A DNA stretch of 64,000 nucleotides from Ochotona curzoniae. Lineage: Eukaryota; Chordata; Mammalia; Lagomorpha; Ochotonidae. The DNA lies in the NCBI RefSeq assembly GCF_017591425.1, contig NW_024467083.1, forward strand, positions 17,785,001 to 17,849,000. The letters run 5' to 3'. The notes under the pieces are model-generated. The model saw only the letters and a program-made list of their open reading frames with translations, was not told where the DNA came from and searched no databases. This document shows positions 1 to 11,860 of the stretch, in pieces (positions within the stretch are counted from its first letter, which is position 1; the number at the start of each line of letters is the position of its first letter). Position numbers and translations under genes: made by a program.

Positions 1-235
1 ACAGGTTTACTTCTTAAATGGCGACAGCAGCTTGGGCTGCACCAAGATGAAGCCAGGCGCCAGGAATCCATCTGGGTCTTCCGTGTTGCTGGCAGGGGAC
101 CAAGTACTTGAGTCGTCTTTCCCTTATGTGTTACCCGGAGGCTGGGTCAGAAGCGGAGTAGCTGGGATTGGATCAGTGCTCTAAGATTGGATGCCAGAGT
201 TGCAGACAGTGGCTTGATTCCCTGTGCCATGATGT
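1..235 (-). repeat. C-type SINE, diverged, cut by window edge
   Basis: Antisense SINE body ('gaagccaggcgccaggaa', 'agctgggattggatcag') running to the head near 235; the tail lies outside the window. Older than the other copies. Confidence 0.55.
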
Positions 236-998
236 GAGCTCCTCATTCTACTTCTAGGAATTGGAGCATTTTAATTAGGGTGCATAAAGTAGCAGAAGCT
301 GTGCTCTAGAAAGATTATGTGGAGACTGAAAACATAGATAATAGGGGAAGGAAGTTAATAAAAAATTAGACTGTAAAAAGCTCTGGTGATCATCAGAGGA
401 TGTTACATAGAAGTCATGGGCTAGGGTGCTGCTGGGTGTTAGGATGGAATTAGAAGAAACACGGAAGTGTCAGGAACCCCGGAAGCATGCTTCCCCGCAT
501 CTCCTTTCTCTCCTTCCTCTTTCTGTACATTTTCTTTATTCTCTCCTGCCTTTGTACTCAGTTAATGATATGAGATGACCTTACTACATTTCCTGTGAGT
601 CTCCTTTGTTAAAAAGCTCAGGTTAGACTCAGATTGCTTGACTATATATATATATCCCAAAACAGACAGAAAAGGCACATTGGTGGTTACCTTGGGACAG
701 AGAACAAAGAAATGAGGAGTGATTAGCTAATAAGAAGAGGGTGTTGTGGGATAGGGAACTACTAAATTGTACACCTTTAAAATGGTTAGATATGTTAACT
801 ATTGTGTTTCCTTCAGCAATTAAGAAAAAGAGTTGAGGCTGAGCAGTTACTTTTCAAGCAGGAGCTTTCTAAGCAAGGCAGTGGGCTGAGAAACTAAGAT
901 GTTACTGAATTTCCCATGGCCTCTAAATCCTCTGGGTAGTTAAGAATGTAGTCTTCTGTTAAAAGTGAGAAAATAAAGTGAGATTTGGGTGACTTTAT

Positions 999-1072
999 AG
1001 AAAGTAGCCATGTTGGAGCTCCAGTGGCACAATCAGTTAGTGCGTGGTACTTATACAGAAAGTAGCCACGTT
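999..1072. repeat. Target-site duplication pair around the tRNA-Ile half
   Basis: Direct repeats 999-1014 and 1057-1072 match at 15 of 16 bases and immediately flank the tRNA-derived insert; they mark the insertion as retrotransposition. Confidence 0.75.
1015..1056 (+). pseudogene. Tailless retropseudogene of the 5' half of tRNA-Ile(UAU)
   Basis: From 1018 the sequence gctccagtggcacaatcagt continues to ...ggtacttata and matches the 5' half of the nuclear tRNA-Ile(UAU) family (acceptor strand, D arm, anticodon TAT), with a few C-to-T/G-to-A changes; the next bases resemble the start of the intron present in unspliced precursors. It stops there: no anticodon 3' side, no T arm, no A tail. It is bracketed by a 16-bp duplication, agaaagtagccatgtt at 999-1014 and agaaagtagccacgtt at 1057-1072, differing at one base. 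Not a functional tRNA. Confidence 0.75.
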
Positions 1073-1477
1073 TTAGGATAGGGAGAAAAGGCTTACTTGA
1101 GAAAGTAAAGGCGAGGGAGCAGCACTGAGGCACAGTTGAGTTAATGCTGCTGCTTGTCCTGCCAGCAGAGTGCCAGTTGAGTCCCAGCTACTATGCTTCC
1201 TACCCAGTTCCCTGCTAATGCTCATTAGGAAACAGTAGATGAATGACCCAACATCTTGGACTCCTGCCACACATGTAGGGGACTAGGAGGCTAAGGTGGG
1301 ATTCCTGGCTCCTGGTTTCAGCTCACTTCAGACCTGCCTGCTGGCTTTGGAGGAATGAAGCACAATGGAAGCTCTCCATCTCCATCTCTCCTTTTCTTCC
1401 CTCTCCTTAGCTCATTCTCATTTTAGATTGATAGAAGATAGATAGTCTTTTTTTTTTTTTTAAGATTTATGTATTTT

Positions 1478-1802
1478 GGGCCTGGCACAATGACTCAAAT
1501 GCTATATCCTCACCTTGCTGGCACTGGGATCCTATATGGTCCCTGTACATATTCAGGTTGCTCCACGTCCCAGCCAGTTTCCTGCTTGTAGCATGGGAAA
1601 GCAGTCAAGGATGGCTCAAAGCCTTGGGACCCTGCACCCGTATGGAATATCCAGAGGAAGCTCCTGTCTCCTGGCTTCGGATTGGCTCAGATCCAACTGT
1701 TGTGGCCACTTGGGGAGTGAACCAGTGGATGGAAGATCTTTCTGCCTGTCTCTCCTCTCTGTAAACCTATCTTTTCAATTTAAAAAAAAAAAAAAAAAAA
1801 AG
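1478..1802 (+). repeat. C-type SINE, full length
   Basis: Head gggcctggcacaatg, body with 'cctgcttgtagcatgggaaagc' and the 'cttggggagtgaaccagtgg' block, then the ctctctgta tract and an A-rich tail of about 20 A (1782-1801). Confidence 0.9.
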
Positions 1803-1906
1803 ACATCACTTGGTGTGCCCACATTCTGAGTCAGAGTAACTTCTGATTCTAACTTCCTGCTAATACACCCCAAGGGAAGCAGCAGATGATTTATTTATTT
1901 ATTGTT

Positions 1907-2205
1907 TTTAAAGATTTATTTTTTTATTGGAAAGATAGATTTGCAGAGACCAGGAGAGACAGAGAAAAAGATATCTTCTGTCCACTGGCTAACTCCCCAA
2001 GTGGCTGCAATGGCCAGAGCTGAGCCAATCTGAAGCCAGGAGCCTTCCCCAGGTCTCCCAGGTGGGTACAGGGTCCCAAGGCTTTGGGCTGTCCTTGACT
2101 GCTTTCCCAGGCCACAAGCAGGGAGCTGGATGGGAAGTGGAGCAGCTGGGACATGAACCAGCATCTGCATGGGATGCTAGCCACTGAGCCACCACCCTTG
2201 TTCCA
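1907..2205 (-). repeat. C-type SINE, antisense
   Basis: Begins with the reverse tail 'aaagatttatttttttattgg' and proceeds through 'ccaggccacaagcagggag' to the reverse head near 2205. Confidence 0.9.
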
Positions 2206-2269
2206 GATGATTTTACAAGTACTTGAATCACATTTGGAAGACCTAGATTAAGTTCCAGGATTCTTTGTT

Positions 2270-2395
2270 TGGCCTAGCTCAGTCTCAGATGTAGGCATCT
2301 GGGGAGTGAACAGTCAGTAGAAGATTCGTTCTCATTGTGTCTCTGTCTCTCTCTCTCCCCTCCCAACCCCGTTGCCCAAATAAATTGTAAAATTA
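2270..2395 (+). repeat. C-type SINE, 3' fragment
   Basis: Only the 3' part is seen: 'atctggggagtgaacagtc', a TCTC-rich stretch and an AATAAA-like tail. Confidence 0.5.
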
Positions 2396-2465
2396 AGAAT
2401 CCAAGTTAGAGGGTTAACATTAACATTGAAGGCTGAACCAGGAGTCTAAATGCAAAGCAGAGGTA

Positions 2466-2785
2466 GGGCAGGCATAGCATCTTAGAAGGCTAATCCTCTG
2501 TCTGCAGAGCTGACATCCCATGTGAACACCGGTTCATATCCTGCCTCCTCCACTTCCCTTCCAGCTGCCTTTTTGTGGCTTAGGAAAGCACCAGAGGATG
2601 ACCCAAAAACTTGGGACCCTGCACCCATGTGGGAGACCTGGAAGAAGCTCCTGGCTTCTGGCTTGAAATCAGCTCAGCTCCACCATTGCAGCCTTTTTGG
2701 GAGTAAACCAGTGGATGGAGGATCTTTCTGTTTCTCATCTCCATATGCCCTTCTTTCCAATAAAAATATACAGATCTTTAAATGT
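2466..2785 (+). repeat. C-type SINE, diverged full length
   Basis: Head gggcaggcatagcatctt, SINE body and tail 'ccaataaaaatatacagatct', followed by a short (TG)n. Confidence 0.85.
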
Positions 2786-2834
2786 GTGTGTGTGTATGAA
2801 TAGTAACAGTTTGACTTAGAGTTCAGGCAGCTTT

Positions 2835-3186
2835 CTCTTTTGTTTTTTAAGATTTATTTAAAAGGCAGTTACAGAGAGAGTTGGGGATGGGAGGAGGGCA
2901 GAGAAGAAAAAGAAATCTTTCATCCTGTGTCCTGGCTTACTTCCTAAATGGCTGCAGTGGCCATGATGGCTAGGCCAGGCTTATGCCAAGAACTTAGAAC
3001 TCCATCCTTGTCTCCCACAAGTATGTTTGGGGCCCCTGTTCTTGGGGCCATCTTCCCGATGCTTTCCCAAAGTTATTAGCAGGCAGGTGGATCAGAAAGT
3101 GAAGTAGCCAGTACTTGAACTGCCATGCATATGTAATGCCAGTGTCCCAGGCAGCAGCTTAACTTGCTGCACCACAACTCCAGTCC
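2835..3186 (-). repeat. C-type SINE antisense, just upstream of the GNAI3 acceptor
   Basis: Antisense SINE bounded by a perfect 13-bp target-site duplication, ttcaggcagcttt, at 2822-2834 and 3187-3199. Only about 50 nt separate its end from the terminal exon acceptor at 3236. Confidence 0.9.
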
Positions 3187-3223
3187 TTCAGGCAGCTTTT
3201 ATAATCTGGACTGAGCCTATTGA

Positions 3224-3427
<204 letters not shown>

Positions 3428-5950
3428 AGGGTGTGAATGTTTATACAAGGTGAAATTTTGAACATTTCAGTTATACTGCTGTAGGACTGCTCTCTTGGCT
3501 TTGTAGACTTTTTCTAATTCAGACTGTTCTTCTCTTCTAGTTTCTGTGGTGGTGTGGAGTGTTGAGACCAGACGTCTGTGGCTGTCTCGTAGGCAGTGCA
3601 AGCATGGTGGGACCAGACACGGCGGCAGCATGTGGAATTCTAGCACTCTGTAGCACAGTCTTCTCTCTTAAGGAGCTTGCATGTGACCTGACATGCTCAC
3701 AGCAGACATTGGAATTGGGCAACTGTAGAGCATAATTTGACCATCAAGACATCATTGGATTTTGTAATTTCGAATGTTTAGGGCAGATGTGAAGTTTGAG
3801 GTGCTGCATTCCAGACCTTCAATATGTAGCTTACTTGTGTTTCCTTCTTAACCAGCCCCCTAATGGTCCTTTTTTAAAGGTTTTTGTTTCCTCAAGAGAA
3901 TAGCTTCACTAAATTTTTTTCTTTGTTTGCGAAAGAATCTTTATTAAAACACAAACCTATGCACATGATGTGATAAAGATCATCTTGAAAATATTCCTCT
4001 TAGTAGGAACTCTGTTTTTAACTCTTGGTATGGTCAACATATAGTATTTCTGTAATTACTTAAAATAATTCTTTCTGGTTATTGGGACTGTAAGTACAGT
4101 ATCTTGGGTTGAAGCTTTTGTTACTCTCCTACTCAGAATATAGTTACCATTTCTGAATGGTATTTACCTTGGAGAGCTGTGCAGCAAGAGTCTAGCTTTT
4201 TTGTTTTGTTTTGTTTTTTTGTTTCTTTTTAAACTTATGGTTGGAGATTAACTTTGTTTATGCTGTTTACCAAATTACTAGATAAATGCTCATGTAGTAT
4301 GCTAATGTCACCTTCAGATACAGACATCCCAGGCTGACTGCCAATTAGGAATACAAATTGCTAAGTTCCAAACAAAACTGGTAACTTCCTGCTACAAATC
4401 TACTAAATTGACTGCCTTGATTCTTGCTTGTTTGTCTTTATCATAGAGAGTTTTGTAGAGATGCCCCTCATTTTCCATCTCCATGGTCTTTTCTGTTTGG
4501 AGACGTCTTAAGATTAAGAATGCATGCTTTTACTTTGTAAATGTGGTGCCAAATCCATGTTTGCCATTGTTTTTACTGTAGCAATGTTAATTGTGATAAT
4601 TCTTACCTAGAATGTTCTTTTGCTGAAAAACGATTGCTTTTTGGACTTTTTTCCCACTTTGTCATGTGTACAGATTTTAATCTGTTATAGTTGGCAGCAG
4701 TATTAAAATGGTGAGTAAAGAGTCCAGGTTTGCTCCTGTTTGTAACTAGTGCTTTCCGGAAATACTATCTTCTGTTTCCTTTTGCCCCTGTTAAATGTGG
4801 TTTGGCCTCTGACAGTGGGTGCACAGCAAAGGTTCCCTAAAGGTCTAATTCTTTGGTAAGAGGATTGTTGCATCTTGACCTTTGAGGGATTTATGTTGTA
4901 TCTCTGAACCAGTGACATGCAGTCCTAATCTGTCTTCCAGATGTGCATTAGGCTGTGTGGGCAGCTGTACTCCCTTCAGCATGTAGGTCCTTCTGTACAG
5001 TGTACTGCAAGTGTCATTTGAATGGTCCCTTGGAAAAAGAGCATGAATTTTTAGCATTTCACATCAGTCGTCTCAACAGTGCCTTTTGGGTGCCAATCTT
5101 TTTGGATTGGATTCTTTTTCACCTTCTGATGTAACCCTTTACTATTTCAGAGGGGGAAAAACCAGCAAAAACCTTTGGTGATCCTTAGAGCTGCTTCAGA
5201 AGCAAGCCACAGTTCAGTGCCTTTGTGGTAGTTGAGTTTTCTTTCCTTTATTTGGTTGGGAAGGGAAGGTTGGTAACAAACACAACTATGCAGTCGTAAT
5301 TGTGTTATCTAGCAAAACTTATGTTAGGGGAGGTGATGTGAAAGGAAGAACATTTTCAACTTCAGTTGGGAAATGACTTGTATGTCCATAATGTAAATAG
5401 GGTGGATAGTTCTTAGTCATTTTGAATATATGTTTTCTGTATTGTATTCTGTAACATAGAATCATCTGGAAATGAGAACTGATGAAATACCATTTTCAGT
5501 TGTAGTCTTTCTTTAGTCTGAGCTAACATGGTGTTGAAAATTTAAAATAACAGATAATCAAAAAATTAATTTGCTTTGAAATGCATTTTGTATTTGAATA
5601 TGTCTGATGTGTCACTTTTTTAGACCTTCTGCTGATGAACAGTAGTAATTCCCCACCTCTGTGCTTTTGCACCATTTACATTTGTTCTGCATTTACAAGA
5701 TCACCCTTACCCCACCATCCAGAATAACTAAATGCACATTTTGAGGATGAAGGAATACAGTTTGAATCAGTGGTTTCCAAATATGACTTAAATCAAAATC
5801 ATCTGGACGCATCTCAGAGCCGGACTGTTGGCTGAAGGGCTGGCAAGCCGTGACTTTTAAAAGGAGATGCTGATCATCAGTCAGAGATGCAAGCCACTAG
5901 TCTGTGTTTTGAATGGAAAGATCCAGGGGCTCCAGAGTGTGGGAATAAAA
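3428..5950 (+). other. GNAI3: GNAI3 3' untranslated region (end approximate)
   Basis: AT-rich unique sequence directly after the GNAI3 stop, free of SINEs although SINEs are dense on the other side of the exon, as expected for a constrained UTR. The first AATAAA that I see is at 5944-5949, with another at 6122-6127. From memory the human 3' UTR is around 2 kb, so the true end may be earlier (about 5.5 kb) with a variant signal. It contains a T/G-rich run near 4200-4230. Confidence 0.6.
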
Positions 5951-8723
5951 CATGAAACATGGAATCCACTGGCCTGAGGGAAAAGGATTGCTCTTTGCAA
6001 TCAAAGAAGCAAGTGTTTGGGGGGATTGGCGTGGATAATGCTTCAGAATTTAGTTGGTGACAACTTTGGAAGATCTCTAAGTCAGCATATCTAAAAAAGG
6101 TAAAGTTTAATGAAGGTGAACAATAAATAGGTCTAGCAAGAAGGATGGCAACAGTAGCTTTATTTTGTTGACAGGCACATCTCCTTATCTGGGTAAAGAG
6201 GCAATCTCCTTAATGGGCAGGATTCACTAAGCCTCAGCCTCACAGCAGGTCGCAGGAAAATCCCAAACACCTTTGGATCTTGGCATAATGTATTTTCATC
6301 TTGGACAATTAGAATTTTAAATCTCTAGTTCAGTTTATCACCTTAGTTTTTTTACTGCTTATTTTTCACAAGGTGATGCAGTCAAAGAATAGATGGGCCT
6401 TTTTAAAAAAATGTATTGCCTTTTTAAAATTTTCATGTATTTATGCTTATATATGTATATATATTAGACTATTGAAAAATTGCTGATTTTTCTAATTCAT
6501 TCACTCTGTATTCTCATAACCTGACAACCTTCTCTGGCCTATAGCTGTGACTTTGGACATTGGTTATTTAGCCTGTTACTTCATATATTTATCTGTTTGT
6601 TAAGCATGTGTGATATAGTTCTGGAATTTCCTGTTGCAGAGCTTGTTGCTGTGTTGTATTTATTATAAGGGATAAAATCAGTTTTTTCCTCAGTTAAAAA
6701 TTTACCCTTCCAGGTGTATAAAAAAAAAAAAAAAACAAAAAGAAATCAGTCACCTAAAACTGCAGTAAGTTCATTTAGTCTTATTACTTAATGGAATATT
6801 TCCTTTCCCCCATGTGATACTGACTTGAAGAACAAAATTAAGTCAGTTTGCCAGTACTGCTGAGTAAGGATTATGTTCTATTTCAGACTTTATAATGCTA
6901 GTCTGAGATCTGACTCAGACAGCCACTCACTCTCCAGAAAGCTCAATTACCATCCTATTTGGTTACACCATTCTAAAACAGGCTGCCTGGAGACCTGAGA
7001 TGAAAAGTTAGTTTTGGTGTTAACTATTAGGAGAGTTAAAGAAAGGTTTTATGAAATGTTAGGGAACTAATTCCTATGGTGGGCAAAGTCTTTTTTTTTT
7101 CAGCTTTTAAAATTCTCTCCCTAGTTTTCTCATTAGCTTTTTGAGTTTCTTCCACTGAGGACAGCTTGGTTTAGAACAAGCCAGGGCACGACAGTTTTAC
7201 CCTGACATTGTGTCAACCCTGGGGCTGAGCTGCTCCAAGTATTTTCAAGAGTAAGAGGTCAAAAGGAATGTTAACATAGCAGTAGATAACTTGGGGTACA
7301 CAGTTCATCTATACAGATTCCCTGCCTAAACTCTAATAAATATTTCTAAGCCAAGCACTGAGAGGAAATTCCTCAAGCGATTTTGATGCAGCCAACGTAT
7401 AGAACAACTGAACATGATCTTACATCAAAGATTAATACAGATACTAAAGATAAATTACCTCAGAACACACAAGACCTCAAATTCACTAGTGAATGATTCT
7501 TTTTTTATTTGCCAGTAAGATACAACCTTTTGTGAATGCATAAGTGCCTGCCATTGTATGGGGACTGTTTGGTCAATGGCATTTCTGCATTTTAGAAATA
7601 TACTATTTAGTTCATACAAATTTAAGAGATGAAATGGGGTATCTAGACATTTTTATTTCATTTGTTTTAGCACATTTATTTATACAGTGAACATAGAACA
7701 CATCAAAGAAAATGCTGTGGTAGAAGTGACTGTATATACAATAACAGGAATATTGACTGTAGAGTTGGTGGATAAAGCAAAGCAGCTAGCTCTAAATTGT
7801 AGAATGAAAATCTTTGCAAATAGCTTGGTATGGGGAATCAAATCTGAAAGTTTTTGTGTATCCAGTATTAGTACTTTCTCTTCGTAAAATATAGAGGGAC
7901 TCTCAAAGTAACAAGAATACTTAAATACTAATAACATTGTGGACAGATTCTGTCAGCATGTTAACATTTAGTACGCTGTACGATCTTTAACAGCTAGAAC
8001 ACGATTGATCTGTTTCTTGCTGTCCTCTACCACCCTCCCTCTACAGATATTCTCCAGACAGACATTTTACTAAGAAGTGTAAATATACATACATGTAAGA
8101 GTTTCCCAGTCAGTGGAACAAACCACAAGAAAGTACCTGTTCTTCGAGTTTGTTCTTCCTCATGTAGGATAAATGTCCTGACACTTCATTTCACAGTGCT
8201 GAGTGCCCATATTCCCTGCTTCCAGCCAGCCACCAGATCTTGTGGGAGCCAAGCTCTGTTTTCACATCCCTCATTGGTTAACCAGAGATGGACTAAAGTA
8301 TTCCAGCTGTGATGCTTTGTGGATGTTCTTTGGGATACTGAGGATTATGCTACTGCCAAAAAGGAGTATCCTGACATAGCACCAACAAGTATATTCATTT
8401 TTCACTGGTGATCTTTGATCTTCAGGTTCTCCATCTTCATTCTGAAGACCTAAAATGAAGTATAAAGCAATAAATCCTAAAAAATTCAAAACAGCATTAA
8501 AAAGGTTTCTGGCATATGCTTCTGTTCAGTTCTTTTTCTCCTTTTCATACTAGAGCTTGCTTTTTCAGAGCCAGAAGGTAGAAAAGTTCCATTTTCCAGT
8601 CTCCTATCTGTCTGACCTCACAGAAACATCTTCACACATTTTTCAAGCAGGACTTTGAGAGGCTAAGGCACCCTGGCTGTCTCTGGTCCAGCACCAAGGT
8701 CCTGCTGGCAGTCTGAGCTCTGG
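5951..8723. other. Intergenic, GNAI3 to MIR197
   Basis: AT-rich unique-looking DNA. I see no SINE, no long ORF with a recognisable product and no RNA gene. It holds an A-run at 6721-6735 and an AT-rich block at about 6400-6480. Confidence 0.6.
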
Positions 8724-8795
8724 GGCTGTGCTGGCAGGAGAGGGCAGCAGCCAGTCAGAGCTCTTCACCCTTCATCACCTTCACCCAGCATGGAC
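8724..8795 (+). ncRNA. MIR197: microRNA mir-197 precursor (diverged orthologue)
   Basis: The hairpin follows the mir-197 pattern: ggctgtgctgg on the 5' arm, loop region ending agagctcttcaccc, then the 3' arm with mature-like ttcatcaccttcacccagc at 8771-8789 and catgg closing the base. ctgtgctgg (5' arm) can pair with ccagcatgg (3' arm). Position supports it: in human the gene also lies a few kb downstream of GNAI3, between it and GNAT2, on the same strand. Compared with the human mature sequence as I remember it, there is a C-to-T change in the seed and three bases are missing after 'cacctt'. Whether it is still processed cannot be told from sequence alone. Confidence 0.75.
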
Positions 8796-9089
8796 GACAC
8801 ACTTTGGTCTATGGCTAATCTCCAGTTATATAGAGTGGACATTAAATGCTGCTGTGTCTCATCTTGGTGATGGGGGGCATGTAAGTGAATTTTATTATCA
8901 CAATAGGATCCATTGCAAGTAAATGTTTATATTACTCTTATGACTGAATTATCATGCTGCTCTATCTATAGAAAACAAAGCACATTTCCAATTACAGTGG
9001 TATTATCTTTGACATTTGCCATTTTAATCATTTTTTAAGAGTATAGTTCAGTAGCTACAGCTCTGTCCTACTTCCAAAATAACTGCCCA

Positions 9090-9420
9090 GGGCCCAGCGC
9101 GATAGTGTGCGGCTAAAGTCCTCGCCTTGAACGCACCGGGAATCCCATATGGGCGCCGGTTCTGATCCCGGCTGAACTACTTCCCGTCCAGCTCCCTGCT
9201 TATGGCCTGGGAAGGCAGTAGAGGACGGCTCAAAGCTTTGGGACACTGCACCAGCATGGGAGACCCGGAGGAAGCTCCTGTCTCCTGGTTTCGAATTGGC
9301 TCAGCTCCATCTGTTGCTGTTACTTGGGTAGTGAACCATCAGACAGAAGATCTTCCTCTCTGTCTCTCCTCCTCTCTGTATATCTGACTTTCCGATAAAA
9401 ATAAATAAAATCTTTTAAAA
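9090..9420 (+). repeat. C-type SINE, full length, fairly young
   Basis: gggcccagcgcgatagtgtg head through 'aataaaaataaataaaatc' tail, little decay. Confidence 0.92.
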
Positions 9421-9431
9421 AGAAGAAAAAA

Positions 9432-10720
9432 AAGATACTGGGCTTCAACACCAGCATTCATCTCCGGTGCACTTACACCGACAACCCTGATCAATATGTA
9501 CAAACTTTTGACCTACTCCAGTCAGTATATGATCTAGCTTGGAAGGATGTAGTGTTACTGTTAGACAATACTCTGACTTCCTTAGAGAGAGGGTACTGGA
9601 AAAGGCTGGTGAGGCTGGAAACAGTTATTATGCAGCTCAGGGGAAAAACATCAGAGAGAAGGCAAACATCCCCATTGTAGCAGAGGCAGTCCCTACAAAG
9701 AATCCCAACTGGGGGAAATAATAGTCTTACCCACTTCCCTATAGCCCTTGAACCTTTTTACCATAATTATGTAAAGATTGTCAAAAATATAATAAAAAAA
9801 TCCCAACTGGGACCCACAGGACGAAAAACATGAGTGGGAATGAAATCATTTATTGTATCTTGGAAGGATTAGGAAGGGCAAAAGTTAAGCCTTTGAACTA
9901 TAGCCAGCTCACCACTGTTCATCAGGGGGAGAATGAGCCACCAATGACCTTTCTAGAATGCCTCAAGGGGCCAATTGTGAAGTTCACCAATTTAGACCTA
10001 GATACAGGAGAAAGCTCCAAAAGCTTATGGCAGACCTTGATAAGTCCTCCTTGGACCAGTTGGTCCAGGCAGCCAATGCTATTTACTATAATTGAGACTT
10101 AGAAAAGGAAAGGCAGAAAGGCGCCACACTGAAATGCTGGGCGCTATGAGTGCATCCTTCTCAGGACAAAGGACCCTGTAGTACTGCTACAACTGGGAAG
10201 CCATTTTTGGAGAGAGTGCCCTCGAACCGCAGGCCAGGAGTTTCCTCCAGGACCCTGTCTCATCTGCAAGGGGGATCATTGGAAAATGGACTGCCCCCAG
10301 CTCTGGTCTCCCTGATGGTGAGCTCTCAAAAGGCCAATTTCTTGCTGGTCACAGGGGCTCAATTTTCTGCCTTGCCTTTCTCTCTTGGGCCAAGATCCGT
10401 TCAAAGTAACCATATGAGACACTTCTGGCCGTGGGCTTGTACTTGGGGATATCTCCACTTCGACCACTCTGTCCTTGTTATTCCAGAGACACCGGCCCCT
10501 TTATTGGGGATGAGATATATTGGTGAAGGTTCTTGTAGGCTTAGTCTTTGCCCCTGATGTGCAAGTCTATTTTCCCACCTGGGGTAAATATTGACTCTAT
10601 GGTCTAAGGTCACCACCTCCTGTCAACCAGATTCTGCAGAACCAACCTGGAATCACTGGAGGATTTAAAACTGCATTTTTAAAAGGCACGTAACAGATAA
10701 GTGCTTTCTATGTCACCCCC
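9432..10720 (+). pseudogene. Endogenous retrovirus (class I) gag-pro remnant
   Basis: Broken gammaretrovirus-like gag and protease. Capsid-type sequence starts near 9460 (YTDNPDQYVQTFDL and later WKDVVLLLD). It continues after a small insertion as a frame at 9830-10102 with EGLGRAKVKPLNYSQL and the GENEPPMTFLECL block, which corresponds to the capsid major-homology region of this class. A nucleocapsid-like stretch follows. Protease-like sequence lies at 10315-10560: FLLVTGAQFSALPFS and later DHSVLVIPETPAPLLG. The catalytic Asp of the DTGA motif is Val (codon 10348-10350), and there are several frameshifts and stops, so it is inert. Confidence 0.8.
9714..9800 (+). repeat. Short 5'-truncated retroposon inserted in the ERV gag
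   Basis: An 87-bp insert, ggaaataatagtcttaccca ... gtcaaaaatataataaaaaaa, interrupts gag. It is flanked by tcccaactggg at 9703-9713 and 9801-9811 (target-site duplication). The same terminal sequence ends the long G-rich element at about 55,893-55,992, so this is a 3'-end-only copy of that family. Confidence 0.8.
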
Positions 10721-11860
10721 ACATCTTGTCACCCGATACCATCATTACAGCTAACAGGATGGGGCCCGAACTAAGAACATTATCTTGCAGGCTTATAGAA
10801 TCAGGGCCATTGTTGAGCAGGTTTGTCAACTTGAGGTTGTCAGATGCCTGATCTAGCACAGCACAGGGAACAGGAGTGAGTTTTTTGATCCTGGGCACAA
10901 GCTGTTCTAATGGAGACATCCCAAAGGCGTGGAAGGTCGATCGAGCGTGAGCCAAGTGTGCTGATCTCACCCTCACCTCCTTCCTCTGTGGTCTTCAGTG
11001 CACACCTGGATGCCACAGGTTAGCCACAGATATCATTTCAGTACTCCCAGCACATGCTATTCTGACGAATAAGTGCAAAACCAGGATATACTTGAACTGG
11101 CAGGAGTCCCAGAACTAACAGGAAATGGAAGGCTGACCAAAGATATTTCTGTCTCTGCCACCTTAGATACTGGGATTCCTTTGGGCATCAGAACTTACTA
11201 CATCACAGCCTGCCTGCCTGCTTTGAGCTTTTGAATGGAGAGAATTAGCCTTTGGCCCCTCTTTGGATCTGTGCTGGCTCCTGCTCCACATAGAGCACGC
11301 AACTGGCTTCTCAATTTTCTTATATTTGTTTCCTGATTAGGGGTCTTCAGACTCCAGATGTGCAAACTTGTATGACAACCAGACCAACTTCTGCCATGGC
11401 AACTTGGATGACCCAGAACATCTGTCTGGATCCCACACTTCTAGGGGCCCCTTGCCCAAATGATGTCCAATTTCAGCAGGAAGCAGCCAGAAGACATTGT
11501 TGCCCTTTACCCCTACAGAAGTAGGATGTGGGGTTTCAAGAGGGGGATCTGAGACCATCCAGGCCTACTGAGGTCTTGGCCACACCTTCAAGTGGGTGGC
11601 ACCAGCACTGCCCACCCATTTTCTAACTAAGAGACCACCAACGGGGAACATCTTACCTTAGGTTTCCCGCCCAACAAGGTAGGGTCAGGGAATGCTTAAA
11701 GTCTCAAGACCCTTCCTCAAACCTTTGGTGTCTCTCTCCCTCCCCTTTCGAGAGGCACCCCACCTCCCGGCTTCCTTTCTGGGGGTGCTTTCCCCTTCCC
11801 TGTCCCTTCCCTGCTCACCTGGTCCCTTCGCAAGTAAACTTTTCTGTCTGCAATAATAAA
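10721..11860 (+). mobile_element. ERV internal remnant and possible LTR end
   Basis: Continues the retroviral remnant without a readable domain. About 11640-11860 looks LTR-like: a C/T-rich block with 'cgagaggcaccccacctccc' and an 'aagtaaacttttctgtctgc' end, then (TAAA)n at 11853-11890. Boundaries are uncertain. Confidence 0.4.

Noticed and set aside
8271..8489. 72-codon minus-strand frame with an upstream acceptor-like tract (ttcattttag)
   Set aside because: No recognisable family, no donor partner and no known gene in this spot in the conserved block; probably chance.
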